Source: Galaxea fascicularis | Lineage: Eukaryota > Cnidaria > Anthozoa > Scleractinia > Euphylliidae | Length of the DNA stretch: 64,000 nucleotides | NCBI GenBank assembly: GCA_948470475.1 | Contig: OX419337.1 | Location: 20,044,806 to 20,108,805 of the forward strand | Direction: 5' to 3' | Shown: positions 61,262-64,000 of the stretch, piece after piece | Position numbering within the stretch: position 1 is the stretch's first letter | Layout: each line of letters opens with the position of its first letter | Notes under the pieces: generated by a model | Told to the model about the DNA's origin: nothing | The model's database searches: none | The model's input: the letters and a program-made list of their open reading frames with translations, nothing else | Translations under genes and position numbers: made by a program

Positions 61262-61744
61262 GTCGGGGACGATTAAGGTGGTGAATCGCGGCGAAGAGAA
61301 AGTAAGGGTACCTATATATGTTGTGCCGCGTAGCAACATGATCTGTGTTGAAACACTGCTAGGTTGTGTGTTACTTGCCGCTGTTGTAGTGCTTGCTGTG
61401 GCTGAAGTAATGGAACTCCTCGAGGATGTGGTAACCCCAGCAACGCTTCTCAAAGCTGTGTCAATTGACTGTTGAACCACTGTTGCTGCACTATCCGGAA
61501 TGAACTGGATCTGAGACTGTTGTTCCCGACTGTTAGCTGTTGAATCACCACTGTGTGTTTGGCTAATTTGGCTTGCCACTGCCTCCCTAATTGCTCGTAC
61601 TATCTCTGGCGACAACTGTGTCTGGTTGGCTTCGTTTGAGGTGTTATCTGTACGTCTGCGTTTATTTCTTGGGGGCATTACTGTGTTGAAAACAAATGCA
61701 CGTTTAGGTCGATTGAGCATACTATCGAGAGTCAGCTTGGTCAT
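61262..61744 (-). pseudogene. YR element gag, N-terminal part
   Basis: The likely start is the Met of MPPRNKRRRT at about 61678. Basic and then Ser/Thr-rich sequence follows (SSITSATASTTTA), like the N-terminal ends of gag in cnidarian Ngaro-type elements. It reads into the SINE and ends there, so the protein is truncated in this copy. Confidence 0.6.
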
Positions 61745-62180
61745 TGCTTGATCTCAGGACTGTTGCTAGTTGTGTTGCCAATGGACTTAAATTAAGGGGG
61801 GGGGGCTGGCAAGGTGTAAACAAAAGCCATATGCTGGTCTAAAAAAGGGGGCAACCCCAAGCTGCCCTAGTACAACTAGTGCAGTTCTGTGGCAAACAGC
61901 CAGACTTTTATAAAAAGCCCAATGGCATAAACATATGATTGGCTCAAACACAAGTGAATGGCCGCAAATATCATACTAGCCATAAAATGAATTTTGTATA
62001 TTGCAGCAGCAAAGGCAAATAATATTCTTGTCCGCCTTTCTAAAATAATATCTAATGTGTAAATAACATGATAGCCAGCCAATGTAAAGAGATACAAACA
62101 ACAACAAAAACCGTACTAATATATACCTTGCATCTTAGAAAATAACAATGTCTACCAATGTTAATGGTGCAGCCGCTTAA
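61745..62180. other. Spacer between SGNH and gag frames
   Basis: It contains a G-run (61796-61804) and AT-rich DNA, with no gene recognised. Confidence 0.4.
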
Positions 62181-62757
62181 TGGCATACAATATGGCACCA
62201 CGATAGCTTTTGTACAGGGCTTTGTGTCCCATGTAGTTAAGATGTATTCCATCGTCGTGGAAAATATTGATAGATGGATTTGATAACCCGCGATGTCGTC
62301 ATAATGTGGCATATGCGACTTCCTGTAAAGCATTCTTGAAGTATCTATTTAATTTGTTAACGTTGTCGTTATAAAACGAATAAGGAGGTTTCTTCCTGTG
62401 TAGAACTTGGCAAACGATGATAAACTGAACGTCCATCTCCTCAAATGCGTTTTTCACAAGTGTCATAATACTGCGTGCTACCGAAAGCGGGCTGCACCGC
62501 GGGTCACAGATGTCATTAGATCCCAGTTTGAGCACAAGAATGACGGGCCTAAAGGCAGTGATTACCCCCATGTCAAAACGTTGAACTCGGGCGACTGTTC
62601 GGCCTCCTGTTCCATGCCAGGATATATTACACGTCTCGTGTAAGTTTAAAGTCTCTAAAAACCGGTCGTCCGAACCTCTAGTTATAAATCCCTGCATCCG
62701 TCTAACAAAAGAATGTCCTAAGAGCAAAGCATTTACTCTCGGTTCCTTTGCCATCAT
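62181..62757 (-). pseudogene. SGNH hydrolase-like ORF with one internal stop
   Basis: The first 152 codons (62757-62299) contain block I LLLGHSFVRR with Ser in GHS, a GTGGRTV Gly segment (block II) and LKLGSNDIC with the block III Asn. A TGA at 62299-62301 interrupts. In the same phase the frame continues FHDDGIHLNYMG, the block V Asp-x2-His, and ends near 62181. All four catalytic positions (Ser, Gly, Asn, His) can therefore be seen. In Ngaro elements this esterase-like domain has no proven role. The stop may be a mutation or, less likely, read through. Confidence 0.75.
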
Positions 62758-63363
62758 AAAAACGTCAGGAAATATTCTAGGTCACGCCACAAAAGAAAGG
62801 TAACTGATTTCCTTACGTATTCGTTAGTACATATACTTAATTTGTAACGTGACAACTTGAAGGATGCCTGTAGATGCTGCTGGAAAAATTGAAGTAACAC
62901 GTTGTCAGAAAAAGATGGAGGCCGAAGAGGCCTGCAGTCACGTGATTACTGTTTATATACCCTGATGAGGTCATCAAGCACACCGGATATTGTAGTAACC
63001 GGAAGTTCCCGAAGTTCCCGAAACTCATTTATTCCATATAAAAAGGAATAAATATTATTTTAACTTGAATTTCATATCAATACCGCTGGCTGAACGTGGA
63101 GCTACACCAGGCGCCTACTGTGTAAGTGCACTTTCGAGACGCGCCCTGGCCTGGCGTGCTTATTATTTTTTTCTTATTCATTTTTTTTAGCATAGCTACA
63201 TTTTACTCAAATAAGCAATACATTTTCTGTTATCAATTGAAGTATTGTCAGTTTTCGTGTCATCTTCGGCTGCCGTAAAATTAGTCTTCATGTAGTAAAA
63301 GAAAGGAACCGATATGTGTTTTGCTTTTCTGTCCGCGCCAACTGAAGGATTACAAACACACAG
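62758..63363. other. No gene, then receptor 5' flank
   Basis: 62758-63170 shows nothing I can name, apart from a direct repeat GAAGTTCCC at 63002-63020. From about 63180 the DNA matches receptor 5' flanks (CATGTAGTAAAAGAAAGGAA at 63289; GCACACAGCTGCG-like near 63356). Confidence 0.5.
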
Positions 63364-63910
63364 CTGCGCCAGCAATACACTGACAGCAATAAGCGTGGAC
63401 AGACTTCTCGCTCTGTTGTATGGGCTCAGGTACAGACAAGTTGTAGCTTTGAAGCGAATCTATATAATATGCATTGTTTCTTGGTTTGTGTGCATTATCA
63501 ATTCATCGATGCTGTTTTGGAATCAACAAATAACCTCACGGGGTGGACAAATTGTTATATTACTGTGTTTAGTCACCTCAGTCTTTTCTTACGCAAAGAT
63601 GTTCTTCACCCTTCGGCGTCGAGATCAAGTTCAATCACAAGGACAGCAAAACCAAAACGTTCTACTGAACAGAGCGCAATATGAAAAGACAGTGAACAGT
63701 GCACTGTGGGTGCCGTTAACGTTAGTTCTCTGTTATCTACCTCTTGCTATAACCCTTCTTTTACTTCTTCGAAGAGAAGTGTCGCCATCTCTACTCGTCG
63801 CTAACTCATTCGCAGCCACTTTGGTTTCACTAAACTCGTCATTAAACCCACTTCTTTACTGTTGGAAGATCAGAGAAGTGCGTCGAGCAGTGAAAGATAT
63901 CGTCAAATGA
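63364..63910 (+). pseudogene. Class A GPCR copy 6, 5'-deleted
   Basis: Coding similarity starts abruptly inside TM3 (CACTGACAGCAATAAGCGTGG) directly after 5' flank sequence (CACAGCTGCGCCAGCAATA). The start codon, TM1, TM2 and most of TM3 were thus removed by one deletion. The rest is intact through CYLP (TM6) and NPLLY (TM7). The stop is early: TGA replaces the GGA of the KGLFC tail, shortening the C terminus by 5-8 residues. It lacks a start and cannot make a receptor alone. Confidence 0.87.
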
Positions 63911-64000
63911 CTGTTTTGTTCATCAATTTAAGATTACCTTATCTTTTACCTTACTCAAAATTACTTCCTGTAATAAATAAATGAAACAACTCATGCAGGG
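63911..64000. other. Receptor 3' flank
   Basis: The DNA is paralogous to 15363-15450 and continues beyond the window. Confidence 0.6.

Larger units (their letters stand above)
57779..62757 (-). mobile_element. YR retroelement (Ngaro/DIRS-like) with SGNH hydrolase
   Basis: Reading on the minus strand, the order is SGNH-hydrolase ORF, gag pieces, RT-RNase H, tyrosine recombinase. This gene set fits Ngaro-type elements, in which SGNH hydrolases have been described. It has no LTRs with target duplications, as expected. A SINE interrupts gag, and gag and the hydrolase each carry breaks. The outer borders are not determined; the limits given are those of the coding region. Confidence 0.72.

Noticed and set aside
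40547..63910. GPCR copies 5 and 6 as two halves of one gene split by 22 kb
   Set aside because: They overlap in TM3-TM4 and copy 6 carries its own 5' flank, so they are separate damaged copies.
1..64000. CRISPR array or prokaryotic defence system
   Set aside because: No regular repeat-spacer pattern, cas-like gene or operon; all coding content is eukaryotic receptor or mobile-element type.

Overview
The window looks like nuclear DNA of an anthozoan cnidarian, most likely a reef coral. The evidence is single-exon class A GPCR genes in tandem, a TTAGGG-type telomeric tract, and a crowded mix of BEL/Pao, Ty3/Gypsy, tyrosine-recombinase (YR), Penelope and LINE retroelements, hAT and Harbinger DNA elements and tRNA-derived repeats. 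There are no bacterial operons, CRISPR arrays or phage modules. The species is inferred from element style, not proven.

The backbone, from about 1 to 41 kb and again at 63.3-64 kb, is a tandem array of rhodopsin-like receptor genes of one subfamily. Two copies are intact (5883-6800 and 14442-15362). Four are broken or partial (18370-19025, 37586-38486, 40547-41075 and 63364-63910), and there is a 5' flank without its gene near 13.4 kb plus a tiny relic near 13.9 kb. The intergenic flanks are paralogous to one another. In several places one copy therefore shows the empty version of a site that carries an insertion in another copy.

Insertions into this backbone, left to right: a telomeric tract joined to a KDZ-like transposase fragment (3.8-4.9 kb); an internally deleted BEL element with intact gag-protease ORF (7269-12184, TSD TTACT); an inverted dimer of a tRNA-Thr-like repeat (16707-17226, 13-bp TSD); a foldback element inside GPCR copy 3; a Harbinger-type MITE (19220-19620, TSD TAA); a DNA transposon with arrays of AAGAAGTTCTT (20055-26510) that carries a nested Gypsy element (20841-25409, TSD AGCAA); a Penelope tail with a hammerhead ribozyme motif (about 26830-27330); a composite block with a LINE fragment and a second Gypsy element (29327-33874); and an internally deleted hAT element (35810-36629).

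From 41.1 to 63.2 kb the receptor backbone is absent. This part holds a decayed multi-fragment gene of unrecognised family (41859-48744) split by a hAT-like MITE, an old Gypsy element (42758-47463), a solo LTR (47606-48140) and a palindrome. It is followed by a nearly complete young BEL element (49195-56503, TSD CATAG), an orphan 191-codon ORF, and a YR retroelement (57.8-62.8 kb) with tyrosine recombinase, RT-RNase H, gag pieces, a SINE insertion and an SGNH-hydrolase ORF. Apart from the receptors, nearly every coding segment belongs to a mobile element. The receptors are probably plasma-membrane sensors of unknown ligand.
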